Shown here piece after piece: positions 1 through 10,073 of a stretch of 60,794 nucleotides of DNA (its first letter is position 1; each line of letters starts with the position of its first letter). The DNA is taken from contig NZ_JAKSYM010000239.1 of NCBI RefSeq assembly GCF_022829545.1, positions 1 through 60,794 on the forward strand, in the 5' to 3' direction. Made by a program: the position numbers and the translations under genes. Source of the stretch: Methylobacterium sp. J-030. Its GTDB lineage: Bacteria > Pseudomonadota > Alphaproteobacteria > Rhizobiales > Beijerinckiaceae. The notes beneath the pieces are model-generated. The model was given only the letters and a program-made list of their open reading frames with translations. It made no database searches and had not been told where the DNA came from.

Positions 1-366
1 AACCTGGCTGTTGCTGCGCCCGGAGCCGGAGTCCCCGGTGGAACAGGGTTCGGCCATTCCTTTGTTGCGAGACGCTCACGGCTTCACCCCCTCCCCCCTG
101 TGCGGGGGAGGGTGGCCCTCGCGTCAGCGAGGGTCTGGACAGGGGAACCCGGCTTCCGCAAAGCGAGCGACCTTCCCGCAGCATAGAGCTTTGTCCTGCG
201 CCGTCGCTCCCCTCGCGGGGGACTTCGTCCCGACCCGACCCCCTTCGGGGGCCACCCTCCCCCGCAGAGGGGGGAGGGAGAGGCACGGAGCCGGTCGCTC
301 CTATTCCTCAACGTCGGGTACTTCCGGCAGTCTGCTACGGCAGCCGTTAAGGCGGCATCCCCGCCC
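1..366. other. Intergenic region upstream of murJ
   Basis: I see no convincing gene here. The open frames are low-complexity shadows of a GC-rich palindromic repeat that fills most of the region. The murJ start follows directly, so the murJ promoter and ribosome-binding region must lie in the last part of this stretch or further upstream outside the window. Confidence 0.6.
87..282. repeat. Dispersed inverted-repeat element, copy 1
   Basis: The left end reads CCCTCCCCCCTGTGCGGGGG and continues into AGGGTGGCC. The right end carries its inverse, GGCCACCCTCCCCCGCAGAG. The interior includes GAGCTTTGTCCTGCGCCGTC. A second copy with the same ends and a closely similar interior (GAGCTTTGTTCTGCGCCGTC) lies at 31305-31496. 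A half-copy of one end lies near 3131-3165. With about 30-bp terminal inverted repeats and no coding capacity it resembles a MITE- or BIME-type repeat that sits between genes. No target duplication was identified. Confidence 0.7.
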
Positions 367-1893
367 ATGATCCGCTCCATCCTCTCGGTCGGCGGCTGGA
401 CCCTGGTCTCGCGCGTCACCGGTTTCGCCCGCGACGTGGTGATGGCCGCCGTGATGGGCGCGGGGCCGATGGCCGACGCCTTCGTGGTGGCGTTCCGCCT
501 GCCGAACCACTTCCGCGCGATCTTCGGCGAGGGCGCGTTCAACACCGCCTTCGTGCCGGCCTATGCCGGGCTCGCCGAGTCCGGCACGCCCGGGGAGGCG
601 CACCGCTTCGCCGACCGGGTCTTCACCCTGATGCTGATCGTGCAGCTCGTGCTGCTGAACCTCGCCCTGCCGGCGATGCCCTGGGTCGTGCACGCGCTCG
701 CGCCGGGCTTCGCCGAGGATGGCGAGCGCTTCCGGCTCGCGGTGGCGCTGACGCGCATCACCTTCCCGTACCTGCTGTTCATGACGCTGGTGACGCTGCT
801 GTCGGGCATCCTCAACGCCCACCGGCACTTCGCCGTGGCGGCGGGCGCCCCGGTGCTGCTCAACCTCGCCATGCTGGCGGCCTTGGGGTTGAGTTTCCTG
901 TTCCCGAACGCGGCCTACGCGGCCGCCTGGGGCGTCGCCGTCTCGGGCGTGCTCCAGTTCGGCCTGCTCTGGTGGGGCTGCCGCCGCGCCAGGGTGATGC
1001 CGGACCTCGCGGTGCCCCGGGCCGACCCGGCCCTGAAGCGGTTCTTCGCGGTGCTGGGGCCGGCGGTGATCGGCTCGGCCGGGTTCCAGATCGCGGCCTT
1101 CGCCGACACGATCATCGCGAGCTGGCTGCCCACCGGGGCGGTCTCGGCGCTCTACTACGCCGACCGGCTCTACCAGCTCCCGTTCGGGGTCATCGCCATC
1201 GCGGCCGGGACCGTGCTGCTGCCCGAGATGAGCCGCCGGATCGCCGCGGGGGACGTGGCCGGGGCGCACGCGGCGCAGAACCGGGCGGCGGGGTTCTCCC
1301 TGGCCCTCTCGGCGCCGTTCACCGTGGCGTTCCTGACCATCCCGGGCCTGATCATGGCGGCGCTGTTCCAGCGCGGCGCCTTCAGCGCGGAGGATGCCGC
1401 CCGGGCGGCCTCGGTGCTCGCCGCCTACGGCTTCGCGCTGCCCGCCGTGGTGCTGGTGCGCAGCGCGACGGCGAGCTTCTACGCCCGCCAGGACACCAAG
1501 ACCCCGCTCTGGGCCTCGCTCACCGCGATCGCGGTGAACGTCGCGCTCAAGCTCTGGCTCACCGGCCCCTACGGCGTCATGGGGCTGGCGCTGGCTACGG
1601 CGGTCGCCCAGTGGGTCAACCTGATCCTGCTGCTGGTGCTCGCCAAGCGCCGGAACTGGACGGCGCCGGGGCGGACCCTCGGCGTCACCGTCGCGGGCGT
1701 GGCGCTCGCCTGTCTCGGGCTGGCGGTGGTCGCCGTCTACGGCCAGGATCTCGCCCAGGCGCTGGTGCCGGCCCTGCCGCACGGGCGCGAACTCGCCGTG
1801 CTGGCGCTGCTCGGGCTCGCCGGCGCGGCGGTCTACGGCGGTCTGCTGGCAGGATTGCTGCACCTGTTCGGCCTGCGCCTGCGCCGGGCCTGA
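367..1893 (+). CDS. murJ: Lipid II flippase MurJ (MviN family)
   Basis: This 508-residue polytopic membrane protein is expected to flip undecaprenyl-linked lipid II across the inner membrane for peptidoglycan synthesis. The N-terminus carries the family-typical stretch SVGGWTLVSRVTGFARDVVM, followed by MADAFVVAFRLPNHFRAIF, which contains conserved charged cavity residues. The rest is a series of hydrophobic helices, and length matches the family (about 500-530). The ATG at 367 is directly in front of the conserved N-terminus. The next gene, a haloacid dehalogenase, is 70 bases downstream on the same strand and could be co-transcribed. No defects were seen. Confidence 0.95.
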   Translation: MIRSILSVGGWTLVSRVTGFARDVVMAAVMGAGPMADAFVVAFRLPNHFRAIFGEGAFNTAFVPAYAGLAESGTPGEAHRFADRVFTLMLIVQLVLLNLALPAMPWVVHALAPGFAEDGERFRLAVALTRITFPYLLFMTLVTLLSGILNAHRHFAVAAGAPVLLNLAMLAALGLSFLFPNAAYAAAWGVAVSGVLQFGLLWWGCRRARVMPDLAVPRADPALKRFFAVLGPAVIGSAGFQIAAFADTIIASWLPTGAVSALYYADRLYQLPFGVIAIAAGTVLLPEMSRRIAAGDVAGAHAAQNRAAGFSLALSAPFTVAFLTIPGLIMAALFQRGAFSAEDAARAASVLAAYGFALPAVVLVRSATASFYARQDTKTPLWASLTAIAVNVALKLWLTGPYGVMGLALATAVAQWVNLILLLVLAKRRNWTAPGRTLGVTVAGVALACLGLAVVAVYGQDLAQALVPALPHGRELAVLALLGLAGAAVYGGLLAGLLHLFGLRLRRA

Positions 1894-1963
1894 CGAATCG
1901 GCCGGGCTCGCCGCGGCGCGGTCCCGGCCCCAAATCGGGCGGGAGCACCCAGAGAGGAACGCC

Positions 1964-2641
1964 ATGACCGACGCATCAGGACCGCTCGCGGGGGTGAAGG
2001 CCGCCGTGTTCGACGCCTACGGCACGCTGTTCGACGTGAACGCCGCGGTCCAGCGCTACGCCGGGGCGGTGGGGCCGGATGCCGCCCACCTGTCCGAGGT
2101 CTGGCGCAACAAGCAGCTCGAATACAGCTGGACCCTGTCGCTGATGGGCCGCTACGCCGCCTTCTGGGACCTCACCGTGCGGGCGCTCGACTACGCGCTC
2201 GCGGTCCATCCCGGGGTGGATCCAAGCCTGCGCGAGCGGCTGCTCGACGCCTACCGCGACCTCGACGCCTATCCGGAGGTGCCGGGCGTGCTGGCGTCCT
2301 TGCGCAAGCGCGGCATCCGCACCGCGATCCTGACCAACGGCAACGCCGCCATGGTCGACCGGGCGGTGGCCTCGGCGGGGCTTGCCGATCACCTCGACGC
2401 GGTGCTGTCGGTGGACGACGCGCAGGTGTTCAAGACCCACCCCGACGCCTACCGGAGCGCCCTGACCCGGCTGGCGGTCGGCGCGGGCGACGTGCTGTTC
2501 TGCTCCTCGAACCGCTGGGACGTGGCGGGGGCCGCCGCCTTCGGGTTCCGCACCGTCTGGGTGAACCGCAAGGGGCTGCCGGAGGAATACGCCGACCTCG
2601 CCCCGGCTCTGGTAGTGGAGAGCCTCGACAGGCTGCTCTGA
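1964..2641 (+). CDS. Haloacid dehalogenase, type II
   Basis: A 225-residue L-2-haloacid dehalogenase of the HAD superfamily, expected to hydrolyse 2-haloalkanoic acids to hydroxyacids. HAD motif I is VFDAYGTLFD (nucleophilic Asp near residue 17). Motif II is AILTNGN and the motif III Lys lies in VFKTHPDAYR. The SSNRWDVAGAAAFG segment near the C-terminus is diagnostic of the type II dehalogenases rather than generic HAD phosphatases. An AGAGAGGA purine stretch precedes the ATG. Substrate is inferred from the family; natural substrates may be broader short-chain haloacids. Confidence 0.88.
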   Translation: MTDASGPLAGVKAAVFDAYGTLFDVNAAVQRYAGAVGPDAAHLSEVWRNKQLEYSWTLSLMGRYAAFWDLTVRALDYALAVHPGVDPSLRERLLDAYRDLDAYPEVPGVLASLRKRGIRTAILTNGNAAMVDRAVASAGLADHLDAVLSVDDAQVFKTHPDAYRSALTRLAVGAGDVLFCSSNRWDVAGAAAFGFRTVWVNRKGLPEEYADLAPALVVESLDRLL

Positions 2642-2750
2642 TCCGGTCCGCGCCCCGGATCGACCCATTCGTCTGGCACACGATCGAATTGGGCAGCTTC
2701 GGGGATTTTTAATCCTCCCGGTGTTGGATCGTCATCAACACGAACGGGAG

Positions 2751-3110
2751 ATGTTGCGCGTGTCCTTCAACGGTTCCTTCACGATGATCCGCGCCGGGGC
2801 CGCCGCCCTCGCCGCGACCCTGGTGCTCGGGGCCGTCGCCCCGGCCACCGCCCGCGACCAGACCGGCGCGATCGTCGGCGGCCTCGCCGGCGGCGTGGTC
2901 GGCGGCATCGTGGGCAGCGCCCTCGTCAACGGCGCCAACAACCCGCCCCCGCCGCCGCCGCCGGAGTACCGCCCGCGCCGCGTCGTGGTCGAGGAGCCCG
3001 AGCCCGTCGTGATCCGCGAGCGCCGCGGGCCGATCTGCCACTACGAGCGCCGTAAGGAGTGGCTCGGCGGCGGCGAGTTCACCTACCGCCGCGTCGAGGT
3101 CTGCGAGTAA
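2751..3110 (+). CDS. Small secreted glycine-zipper-like protein
   Basis: An Ala-rich hydrophobic segment ending APATARD looks like a signal peptide. It is followed by a Gly-rich zipper (IVGGLAGGVVGGIVGSALVN), a poly-Pro run and a basic C-terminal part with two Cys (CHYERR and a terminal VCE). This layout suggests an exported envelope protein with a membrane-inserting Gly-zipper. The start is uncertain: GTG 2721, ATG 2751 (GGGAG directly before it) and ATG 2784 (right at the signal peptide) are all in frame. Function unknown. Confidence 0.6.
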   Translation: MLRVSFNGSFTMIRAGAAALAATLVLGAVAPATARDQTGAIVGGLAGGVVGGIVGSALVNGANNPPPPPPPEYRPRRVVVEEPEPVVIRERRGPICHYERRKEWLGGGEFTYRRVEVCE

Positions 3111-3187
3111 GAGGCGCAACGGGTTCCGCGTCTCTCCCTCCCCCGCAGAGGGGGGAGGGGGACGCGCGGCCCGGTTTCATCGATGCT

Positions 3188-4945
3188 TCACTTCACCACC
3201 AGCCAATCCTCGACCACGAGGGCGTCGAGGCCGGTGGTGTAGAACATCAGGATCGCATCCTCCGCACTGTCGAGGATCGGCTTGCCCATCACGTTGAAGC
3301 TGGTGTTGAGCAGGATCGGCACGCCCGTGAGCGCCGCGAAAGCCTCGATCAGGGCCGCGTAGGCCGGGTTGCGCGCGGCCGTGACGCTCTGAAGCCGGCC
3401 CGTTCCGTCTTGGTGCACAACCGCCGGCACGCGGGCGCGGACCGCCGCCCGCCAGACCAGGGTGCGCTCCATGTAGGGGCTGTCGGCGTAGTCCTCGAAC
3501 CAGTCCGGCCCAGCCTCCGCCAGGATCGAGGGCGCGAAGGGCCGGAAGGCTTCCCGATACTTCACTTTTGCGTTGAGCGCGTCCTTGGCGCCCTCCGGCC
3601 GCGGATCGGCCAGGATCGAGCGGTTGCCGAGCGCCCGCGGCCCGAACTCGGCCCGCCCCTGCACCCAGCCGACGAGGCCGCCCTCCGCCAGGATCCGCGC
3701 CGCCGCCTGCGTCGCCTCCGCGTGGCCGACGCGTCTGGCCCGCGGCTCCTGCTCGGCGAGCCGCTCCATCGGGGCGGTGGAGACCCGCGAGCCGAGATAG
3801 GGCGTGAGCGGGCGCATGTCGGACGGCGGCCCGGACCAGTCCGGATGGTCCTCCGCGTAGGCGAGCCAGGCGGCGCCAATGGCGTTGCCGTCGTCGGCCG
3901 GGGCCGAGGGGACGTGCAGCCGTCGGAACCCGGACCGGCCGAGCACCCGGCCGTTATAGGACGAGTTCAGCCCGCAGCCCCCGGCGATCACGAGGTTGTC
4001 GGAGGGCGCCAGCGCCCAGGCCTCGGCCACAAGGGCGTCCATCAAAGTCCCAAAACAATCCTGGCCGCAGCGGGCGAGGTCGGCCCAGCCGTTCTCCAGG
4101 GCATCGGCCGGGCGGCGCGCGCGGATCGCTTCGGCGACGTCCCGGATCGTCTGCGCGTCGGCGTAGCGCAGGCGGCCGTCCGCGACCGTGCAGAGGCGGC
4201 CGAGCAGGGCGGCTAGGTCGGGATCGGGGCTGCCGTAGGGGGCGAGCCCCATGATCTTCCACTCCTCGCCCTTCACCTGATCGAAGCCCGCGAGGTCGGT
4301 GATGAGCCCGTACAGGAAGCCGAGCGACCCGCGCCCGCGGTGGCGGCGCAGCTCGCTGATCCGGCCGCCCTCCAGGCGGTAGATCGCGGCCGCGCCGGTC
4401 TCGCCCATGCCGTCGACCACCAGGGCGGTGGCCTCCGCGAACGGGCTGCCCCAGAGGCCGTAGGCGGCGTGGCAGAGGTGGTGCGGATAGCGCCGCTGCC
4501 CGGCGATCGTCGCCCGGGGCGCTTCGCCGGTGATCCGCGCCTCCTGGTTGAGGGCGAGCAGCGTACCGTGGCCGGCCCGCGCCTGCGCGCCGTGGAGATC
4601 GGCGATGAACACCCGCTCGGCCTGTTCGGGCACGAAGGAGCGGTTGAGCGCCGTGGTGTGGGCGGACAGCGCCATCAGGTCGAAGGCGCCCGCGCCGGCC
4701 TGGCCCCGCAGGAAATCGGTGAATTGCGGGCCCCAGGTCGAGGCGATGACGAGGTCCGAGCCCGGCGGCACGTGCTCCTTCAGCAGCGCGGCCATCCGGG
4801 ACGGGGCGTCCGGCTCGCAGTTCGGCGCGCGCTTGTACTGGAGGTGGCGCTCGGCGGCCTCGGCGAAGAGCAAACCGCCGTCGGGCCCGACCAGGGCGAG
4901 GGCGGGATCGTGGAAGGTGGTGGCGAGGCCGAGATAGAAGCGCAT
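3188..4945 (-). CDS. NodU/TobZ-type carbamoyltransferase
   Basis: A 585-residue carbamoyltransferase that should transfer a carbamoyl group from carbamoyl phosphate, via carbamoyl-AMP, to a hydroxyl of a sugar or natural product. The N-terminal half has the ASKHA-like fold start (FYLGLATTFHDPALALV) and the metal-binding HHLCHAAYG motif. The C-terminal YrdC-like domain has GRAEFGPRALGNRSILADPR, strongly conserved in NodU, CmcH and TobZ. The ATG at 4945 lies just before the conserved start; the open frame runs further upstream only as a shadow of nhaA. No glycosyltransferases or nod genes flank it, so the acceptor cannot be inferred. Confidence 0.88.
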   Translation of the reverse strand: MRFYLGLATTFHDPALALVGPDGGLLFAEAAERHLQYKRAPNCEPDAPSRMAALLKEHVPPGSDLVIASTWGPQFTDFLRGQAGAGAFDLMALSAHTTALNRSFVPEQAERVFIADLHGAQARAGHGTLLALNQEARITGEAPRATIAGQRRYPHHLCHAAYGLWGSPFAEATALVVDGMGETGAAAIYRLEGGRISELRRHRGRGSLGFLYGLITDLAGFDQVKGEEWKIMGLAPYGSPDPDLAALLGRLCTVADGRLRYADAQTIRDVAEAIRARRPADALENGWADLARCGQDCFGTLMDALVAEAWALAPSDNLVIAGGCGLNSSYNGRVLGRSGFRRLHVPSAPADDGNAIGAAWLAYAEDHPDWSGPPSDMRPLTPYLGSRVSTAPMERLAEQEPRARRVGHAEATQAAARILAEGGLVGWVQGRAEFGPRALGNRSILADPRPEGAKDALNAKVKYREAFRPFAPSILAEAGPDWFEDYADSPYMERTLVWRAAVRARVPAVVHQDGTGRLQSVTAARNPAYAALIEAFAALTGVPILLNTSFNVMGKPILDSAEDAILMFYTTGLDALVVEDWLVVK

Positions 4946-4989
4946 GCCAGGCGGGGTAGCGCATTTCTCCGCGTGCGGCGAAGCCGGGG

Positions 4990-6192
4990 TCAGGCCCTGG
5001 CGGCACGGGGCCGGGCGAGGAGCAGGATCGCCGCGCCGACGAGCCCCGACAGGGCGGAGCCCGCGAGCACGCCGAGCTTCACGGCGGTCTCGTGCTGCGG
5101 GTCCGCGAAGGCGAGGCCGCTGATGAACAGGCTCATGGTGAAGCCGATGCCGCACAGCACGGCGACGCCGTAGACCTGCTCCCAGCTCGCTCCGGCCGGG
5201 CGCTGCCCCAACCGGAGCGCGACCGCGAGACGCAGGCTCGCGAACACGCCGGCCTGCTTGCCCAGGAACAGGCCGGCCGCGATGCCGAGCGTCACGGGCT
5301 CCAGCAGCGCATCGCCGGTCAGGCCGGTCAGGTTCACCCCCGCATTGGCGAAGCCGAAGATTGGAACCACCGCATAGGTGATCCAGGGCGCCAGCGCGTG
5401 TTCCAGCCGGTGCAGGGGCGACTCCGCATCCTCGGGCCGGCCGGGGCTGACCCGGATCGGGATCGTCAGGGCCAGCAGCACGCCCGCGATCGTCGCGTGG
5501 ATCCCGGAGCGCAGCACGAGCACCCAGAGCACGAGGCCGAGCACAAGGTAGGCCGGAAGCCACGACACCCCGGCCCGGTTCAGGCCGTAGAGGCCGCCGA
5601 GCACGAGGGCGGCCAGCCCCAGCATCGTGAGATCGAGGCCCGAACTGTAGAACAGCGCGATCACCAGCACGGCGCCGAGATCGTCGATGATCGCCACCGC
5701 GCTGAGGAAGATTTTCAGCGAGACCGGCGCCCGGCGGCCGAGGAGCGCTAGGACGCCGAGCGCGAAGGCGATGTCGGTGGCCGCCGGGATCGCCCAGCCC
5801 CGCAGGGTATCGCTGCCGAGGTTGGCGAGGGCGTACACCCCGGCCGGCACCGCCATGCCGCCGAGCGCCGCGAAGCCGGGCAGCATCCGGTCCGGCCAGG
5901 TGCGCAGCCGCCCGTCGAGGGCCTCGCGCTTGATCTCGAGCCCGATTAACAGGAAGAACCCGGCCATCAGCCCGTCGTTGATCCAGTGCTGCACGCTCAT
6001 CGGCCCGAGGGCGGCGTGGAGGGCATGCGCGTAGGCCTCGGCCAGGGGCCCGTTGGCGACGCCGAGGGCGAGCGCCGCCGCGCCCATCAGGATCAGCCCG
6101 CCCGCCGCCTCGCTGGCGAGCAGCGTGCGGATGGCCGAGAGGGGGCGTCGGCCCCGCCTCGGCGGCGGGCGGTCGGGAGCGGGCGATGTCAT
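4990..6192 (-). CDS. nhaA: Na+/H+ antiporter NhaA
   Basis: A 400-residue inner-membrane antiporter exchanging two protons for one Na+. Family hallmarks are visible: the N-terminal region with [18 protein letters not shown], the [17 protein letters not shown] helix and loop, the paired Asp segment [19 protein letters not shown] (equivalent to the E. coli Asp163/Asp164 ion site), and [14 protein letters not shown]. Length fits. The stop is about 44 bases from the start of the carbamoyltransferase gene on the same strand, so the two may be co-transcribed. A TlpA-like gene lies upstream on the same strand. Confidence 0.95.
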   Translation of the reverse strand: MTSPAPDRPPPRRGRRPLSAIRTLLASEAAGGLILMGAAALALGVANGPLAEAYAHALHAALGPMSVQHWINDGLMAGFFLLIGLEIKREALDGRLRTWPDRMLPGFAALGGMAVPAGVYALANLGSDTLRGWAIPAATDIAFALGVLALLGRRAPVSLKIFLSAVAIIDDLGAVLVIALFYSSGLDLTMLGLAALVLGGLYGLNRAGVSWLPAYLVLGLVLWVLVLRSGIHATIAGVLLALTIPIRVSPGRPEDAESPLHRLEHALAPWITYAVVPIFGFANAGVNLTGLTGDALLEPVTLGIAAGLFLGKQAGVFASLRLAVALRLGQRPAGASWEQVYGVAVLCGIGFTMSLFISGLAFADPQHETAVKLGVLAGSALSGLVGAAILLLARPRAARA

Positions 6193-6249
6193 CGCGGCAG
6201 GGCTTGCCGCGCTTCGGGGGTGGGGGCAAGCGACCTTGGCCGGAAACCT

Positions 6250-6891
6250 CTACGACGTCCGCCCCAGCGCCGCGCGGATCAGCGCCAGCCCGTCCGGACC
6301 CGACCACGCCGCCGGCCCCTTCATCACCCCGATCGTGCAGCCCTGGGCGTCGATCAGCATCGTGGTCGGCAGGCCGGGCGATTGGGTGTCGCGCTGGATC
6401 GTCGGCAGGACGCGCCCGCCCGGATCGGCATAAAAGGCGAGGTCGTGGATGCCGGCCTGCTTCAGCCAGGCCGGCGGCTTCTCGAGGTTGCGGGTGTCGA
6501 CGTTGATGGCGACCACCTGGAAGTCAGGCCCGCCGAGCTGGGCCTGGAGACGGTCGAGCGCCGGCATCTCGGCCTTGCAGGGGGCGCACCACGTCGCCCA
6601 CAGATTGACCAGCAGCAGCTTCCCCTTCAACTCGGCGAGCCCGGTCTCGGCGCCGTCCGGACCCTTGAACCGGATCTCGGGGGCGGGCCGGGCCTGCGGC
6701 AGCGCCTGCATGGCGGCGACCTCGCCCTTCGAGGCCGCGTCGACCCGGGCGAGGGCGGGTTTGGCGGCGGCGCAGGGCTGGAGCGCCCCGCCCGTGTTGC
6801 CGGGCAGGAGACCGCTCCCGTATAGGGCGAGCCCGAGGACGGCGAGCGCGGCGACGCCCGCGCCGGCCAGGATGGGTGCGCGGCCGGGCAT
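6250..6891 (-). CDS. TlpA-like membrane-anchored thiol:disulfide protein
   Basis: A 213-residue protein with an N-terminal signal anchor ([20 protein letters not shown]) and a periplasmic thioredoxin-fold domain. The active site is WATWCAPC, within the TlpA/ResA context [20 protein letters not shown]. These proteins reduce periplasmic cysteines, for example during cytochrome oxidase copper-site or cytochrome c maturation. Two further Cys near residues 39 and 182 lie outside the motif. It is divergent from argH with only about 42 bases between the starts, a conserved alphaproteobacterial neighbourhood. Confidence 0.85.
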   Translation of the reverse strand: MPGRAPILAGAGVAALAVLGLALYGSGLLPGNTGGALQPCAAAKPALARVDAASKGEVAAMQALPQARPAPEIRFKGPDGAETGLAELKGKLLLVNLWATWCAPCKAEMPALDRLQAQLGGPDFQVVAINVDTRNLEKPPAWLKQAGIHDLAFYADPGGRVLPTIQRDTQSPGLPTTMLIDAQGCTIGVMKGPAAWSGPDGLALIRAALGRTS

Positions 6892-6933
6892 CAGGCTTGC
6901 CTGCCGGAGCGTTCAGGGCGCGGAAGGATCGAC

Positions 6934-8313
6934 ATGAGCAACCGGATGTGGGGCGGCCGCTTCGCGAGCGGCCCGGCGGAGATCATGGAGGAGATCAACG
7001 CCTCCATCGGATTCGACAAGCGCCTCGCGCCCCAGGATATCCGCGGCTCGCTGGCGCATGTGGCGATGCTCGGCCAAGCCGGCATCCTGCCGGCACAGGA
7101 TGTGGCCGCGATCGAGGCCGGGCTCAAGTCCGTGCGCGACGAGATCGAGGCCGAGCGCTTCGAATTCAAGCGCGAGCTGGAAGACATCCACATGTCGGTG
7201 GAGAGCCGGCTGACCGAGATCGTCGGCCCGGCCGCCGGGCGCCTGCACACGGCGCGCTCGCGCAACGACCAGGTCGCCACCGACATGAAGCTCTGGGTGC
7301 GCGACACCCTCGACTCCCTCGACCAGCAGGCCGCCGAGCTGCAGCGGGCGCTGGCCGACAAGGCGCGCACCCATGCCGGCACCGTGATGCCGGGCTTCAC
7401 GCATCTCCAGTCGGCCCAGCCGGTCACCTTCGGCCATCATTGCCTCGCCTATGTCGAGATGCTGGCCCGCGACCGGGGCCGGTTCCGCGACGCCCGGGCG
7501 CGGCTCAACGAGTGCCCGCTCGGCGCGGCGGCGCTCGCTGGCACCTCCTTCCCGATCGACCGGCACGCCACCGCGTCGGCCCTCGGCTTCGACCGGCCGA
7601 CCGCGAACTCCCTGGATTCGGTCGCCGACCGCGACTTCGCCCTGGAGGCCCTGGCGGCGGCCTCGATCTGCGCCGTGCACCTCTCGCGCTTCGCCGAGGA
7701 GCTGGTGGTCTGGACCTCGGCCCAGTTCAACTTCGTGCGCCTGTCCGACGGGTTCACCACCGGCTCGTCGATCATGCCGCAGAAGCGCAACCCCGACGCC
7801 GCCGAGTTGGTGCGGGCGAAATCCGGCCGGATCGTCGGCGCGCTGACCGGCCTGCTCATCGTGATGAAGGGCCTGCCGCTCGCCTATTCGAAGGACATGC
7901 AGGAGGACAAGGAGGGCACGTTCGACGCGCTCCAGGCGCTCTCCCTGTGCCTGGCCGCCCTGACCGGCATGGTGAAGGATCTGGAGCCCAACGCCGAGGT
8001 GCTCAGCCAAGCCGCCGGCTCCGGCTACGCCACCGCCACCGACCTCGCCGACTGGCTGGTGCGCGAACTCGGCCTGCCGTTCCGGCAGGCGCACCACGTA
8101 ACCGGCCGGCTCGTCGGCGCGGCCTCCGCCAAGGGGGTCGGGCTGGAGGCGCTGTCGCTGCCCGAGATGCAGGAGGCCGAGCCGCGGATCACCGAGGCGG
8201 TCTACGCGGTGCTCGGCGTCGAGAACTCGGTGGCGAGCCGCACCAGCTACGGCGGCACCGCGCCCGACAACGTGCGCGCGCAGGCACAGGGCTGGATCGA
8301 GCGGCTGGCCTGA
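6934..8313 (+). CDS. argH: Argininosuccinate lyase
   Basis: A 459-residue cytosolic enzyme cleaving argininosuccinate to arginine and fumarate, the last step of arginine synthesis. The start [20 protein letters not shown] is typical of ArgH. The fumarase/aspartase-superfamily signature [12 protein letters not shown], containing the catalytic Ser loop, is intact, as is the [12 protein letters not shown] substrate-binding segment. Length equals the family norm. A GGAAGGATC purine-rich site precedes the ATG. It diverges from the TlpA-like gene. Confidence 0.97.
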   Translation: MSNRMWGGRFASGPAEIMEEINASIGFDKRLAPQDIRGSLAHVAMLGQAGILPAQDVAAIEAGLKSVRDEIEAERFEFKRELEDIHMSVESRLTEIVGPAAGRLHTARSRNDQVATDMKLWVRDTLDSLDQQAAELQRALADKARTHAGTVMPGFTHLQSAQPVTFGHHCLAYVEMLARDRGRFRDARARLNECPLGAAALAGTSFPIDRHATASALGFDRPTANSLDSVADRDFALEALAAASICAVHLSRFAEELVVWTSAQFNFVRLSDGFTTGSSIMPQKRNPDAAELVRAKSGRIVGALTGLLIVMKGLPLAYSKDMQEDKEGTFDALQALSLCLAALTGMVKDLEPNAEVLSQAAGSGYATATDLADWLVRELGLPFRQAHHVTGRLVGAASAKGVGLEALSLPEMQEAEPRITEAVYAVLGVENSVASRTSYGGTAPDNVRAQAQGWIERLA

Positions 8314-8392
8314 CCGAGATAGCGGCGGATCTCGATCCGTTCACCCGCGACTTCGTCCCGGCCATGCCGGAGGAAGGTTTTGCGCTGGTCGT

Positions 8393-9268
8393 TCACGGAC
8401 CGTGAGCCGCCTCCGGGATCGCGGCGCTGACGACCGCCTGCGCTGCGCCCGCGGAGACGATCGCGACGGGCCAGACCGGCAGCACGGTCGGACCGGAGAG
8501 CCCGATGCGGCCGGCCCAGGACGACCGCCGGCTGATCAGCGCCTCCATGGCGCGCAGCAGGTCCACGGCGTCTTCGAACAGCCGGTGGGCCTTGACCAGG
8601 ATACCCTCCTCGTGCGTGCCGCCCGAAGGCGGGGTGACGGGTGCAAGGCCTTGATCTGCCGGTCGCTGGGTCTGGTCGCTCCCGGCATCCGGTGCGGTGG
8701 AGTCCGGCCGCACCGGGGCCGGATCCTCAGCCGCGGCCGCGACCTGTGCCACTTCAACCGCGGCCGCCGTGACCTCTCCGAGCACGGCCCCCGCGTCGAT
8801 CCCGCTCCCGGAATCGGGCGGGGCGCTGGCGGCGTTCATCCGCGCGGCGGCCTTGGCCAGGGCGGGCGACACCACGTCCGGCCGCGCCTGCGCGACGGCG
8901 TAATCCTGGGCGGCATCGGCGATCTGGCGGGCGAGCACGGCGAGTTCCCGCGCGACGGCGCGGGCCGTCCTCCGGTCGCCGGAGGCCGCGGCCGCCCGGG
9001 CCTCCGCCTTCAGCCGGAGAAGCGTCCGCTCCGCCTCCTGCAGGACGTGAGCCGCCATCTGGTGGGCCCCGGGGGGCGCCGACGCCATGGAGGCCAGCAG
9101 AGCCTCCATCTCGGTCCGTCTGGCGCGGCTCAGGATGTCCGCGGCGGCATCGACCGGACCCCGGTCCTCCACGCGGGCGCGACGGGCGGGCGGCGCCGGG
9201 TCCCGGACCGCCACGGCTGGGCGCTGGGCCATCGGGGCCAGCGCGATCCTGTTCACGGCTCCCACCAT
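8393..9268 (-). CDS. Ala-rich helical hypothetical protein
   Basis: A 291-residue protein of unknown function. Residues of roughly 40-150 are predicted helical and Ala/Arg-rich (for example ARAAAASGDRRTARAVAREL), followed by a Pro/Ala-rich linker and a C-terminal hydrophobic stretch (VWPVAIVSAGAAQAVVSAAI) that might be membrane-associated. It is convergent with argH, whose stop lies 80 bases away. Codon use agrees with neighbouring genes. No family was recognised. Confidence 0.6.
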   Translation of the reverse strand: MVGAVNRIALAPMAQRPAVAVRDPAPPARRARVEDRGPVDAAADILSRARRTEMEALLASMASAPPGAHQMAAHVLQEAERTLLRLKAEARAAAASGDRRTARAVARELAVLARQIADAAQDYAVAQARPDVVSPALAKAAARMNAASAPPDSGSGIDAGAVLGEVTAAAVEVAQVAAAAEDPAPVRPDSTAPDAGSDQTQRPADQGLAPVTPPSGGTHEEGILVKAHRLFEDAVDLLRAMEALISRRSSWAGRIGLSGPTVLPVWPVAIVSAGAAQAVVSAAIPEAAHGP

Positions 9269-9685
9269 GGCGGCTCCCCCGCTCGCGCGAGCGGCCCCTG
9301 TTCGACCAGAGACTCACGCGGTGCGGAAACTAAACGTGCCGGACTTTTTTGACATGCGCAAATGAGAATGGCCATCGCTTCGAATGTTTCGAACGAAGCT
9401 GACGGAAATTCAGCCGCCCTTAAGGCTCAGGATCATGATCCGATGCGTTTCCAAAATGAATCCGGGCAGATTTTCGACATGAGATCTGGCATTCGCCGGG
9501 TGTTGCGGCTCCGGACCGCGTCCGAGTCGGCGTTGGATCGGCCCCGTTCCGCCGCCATCCGGATCGGGCTTTCCCACAGGCCGGCCCCGGAATTGTGCAG
9601 CGCAACCATCCAAGACGCCGCGCGTTCACCATCTGGCTAAGTCCGATCCGCTAGAAGCTTCGCCGTGTCGAACGGAGTGCGCAGG
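9269..9685. other. Intergenic region without a recognisable gene
   Basis: About 420 bases between the minus-strand hypothetical and a short plus-strand gene. It is less GC-rich than its surroundings (runs such as GGACTTTTTTGACATG) and should hold the divergent promoters. The open frames inside it have no coding character. I recognised no RNA gene. Confidence 0.45.
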
Positions 9686-9967
9686 ATGCCTGTCGAGAGT
9701 TGGCTGCGGGCGGAAGAGGTGCCGGATCTCGCGGCACGGGCGACGGCGATGATCGACGCCGCCCTGACCGGCTCCGGCCTGACCCGGGAGTCCTACTGGG
9801 CTGCCGTGCGCAAGGGCTACAACACCCCCTACAACGATCCGCCGCGCCAGCGCGCCACGCCGGCGCAACCGAGCGCGGTCGACACACCCGCGGGCGACGC
9901 GGTCGAACCGGTGGCGCCCGCGGCGGTCGTCATCGCCGCCCAGGCCGCGGAAGCGCGCGCGATCTGA
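9686..9967 (+). CDS. Short hypothetical protein
   Basis: A 93-residue protein starting at an ATG (MPVESWLRAEEVPDLAARAT); an in-frame upstream GTG at 9665 is also possible. The N-terminal half appears folded and helical and includes RESYWAAVRKGYNTPYNDPP; the C-terminal third is Ala/Pro-rich and likely disordered. GC skew at third codon positions supports coding. Function unknown. Confidence 0.5.
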   Translation: MPVESWLRAEEVPDLAARATAMIDAALTGSGLTRESYWAAVRKGYNTPYNDPPRQRATPAQPSAVDTPAGDAVEPVAPAAVVIAAQAAEARAI

Positions 9968-10073
9968 CGTAGACGGCGCTCGCTCGCCATCTTGCCGACG
10001 CTTTACGCAAGCTTCACTAATCCTGATCCCCGGTGCGACCCTTGAGAGGGCTGCCCGTCGTCAGGAAGTGAAG

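Noticed and set aside
4946..6307. Upstream extension of the carbamoyltransferase frame (continuous open frame from 6307)
   Set aside because: The extra residues are Arg/Ala-rich shadow of nhaA in another frame; conserved carbamoyltransferase sequence begins at 4945.
9362..9640. 92-residue plus-strand gene
   Set aside because: Codon use unlike neighbours, no ribosome site and no recognisable sequence; treated as intergenic.
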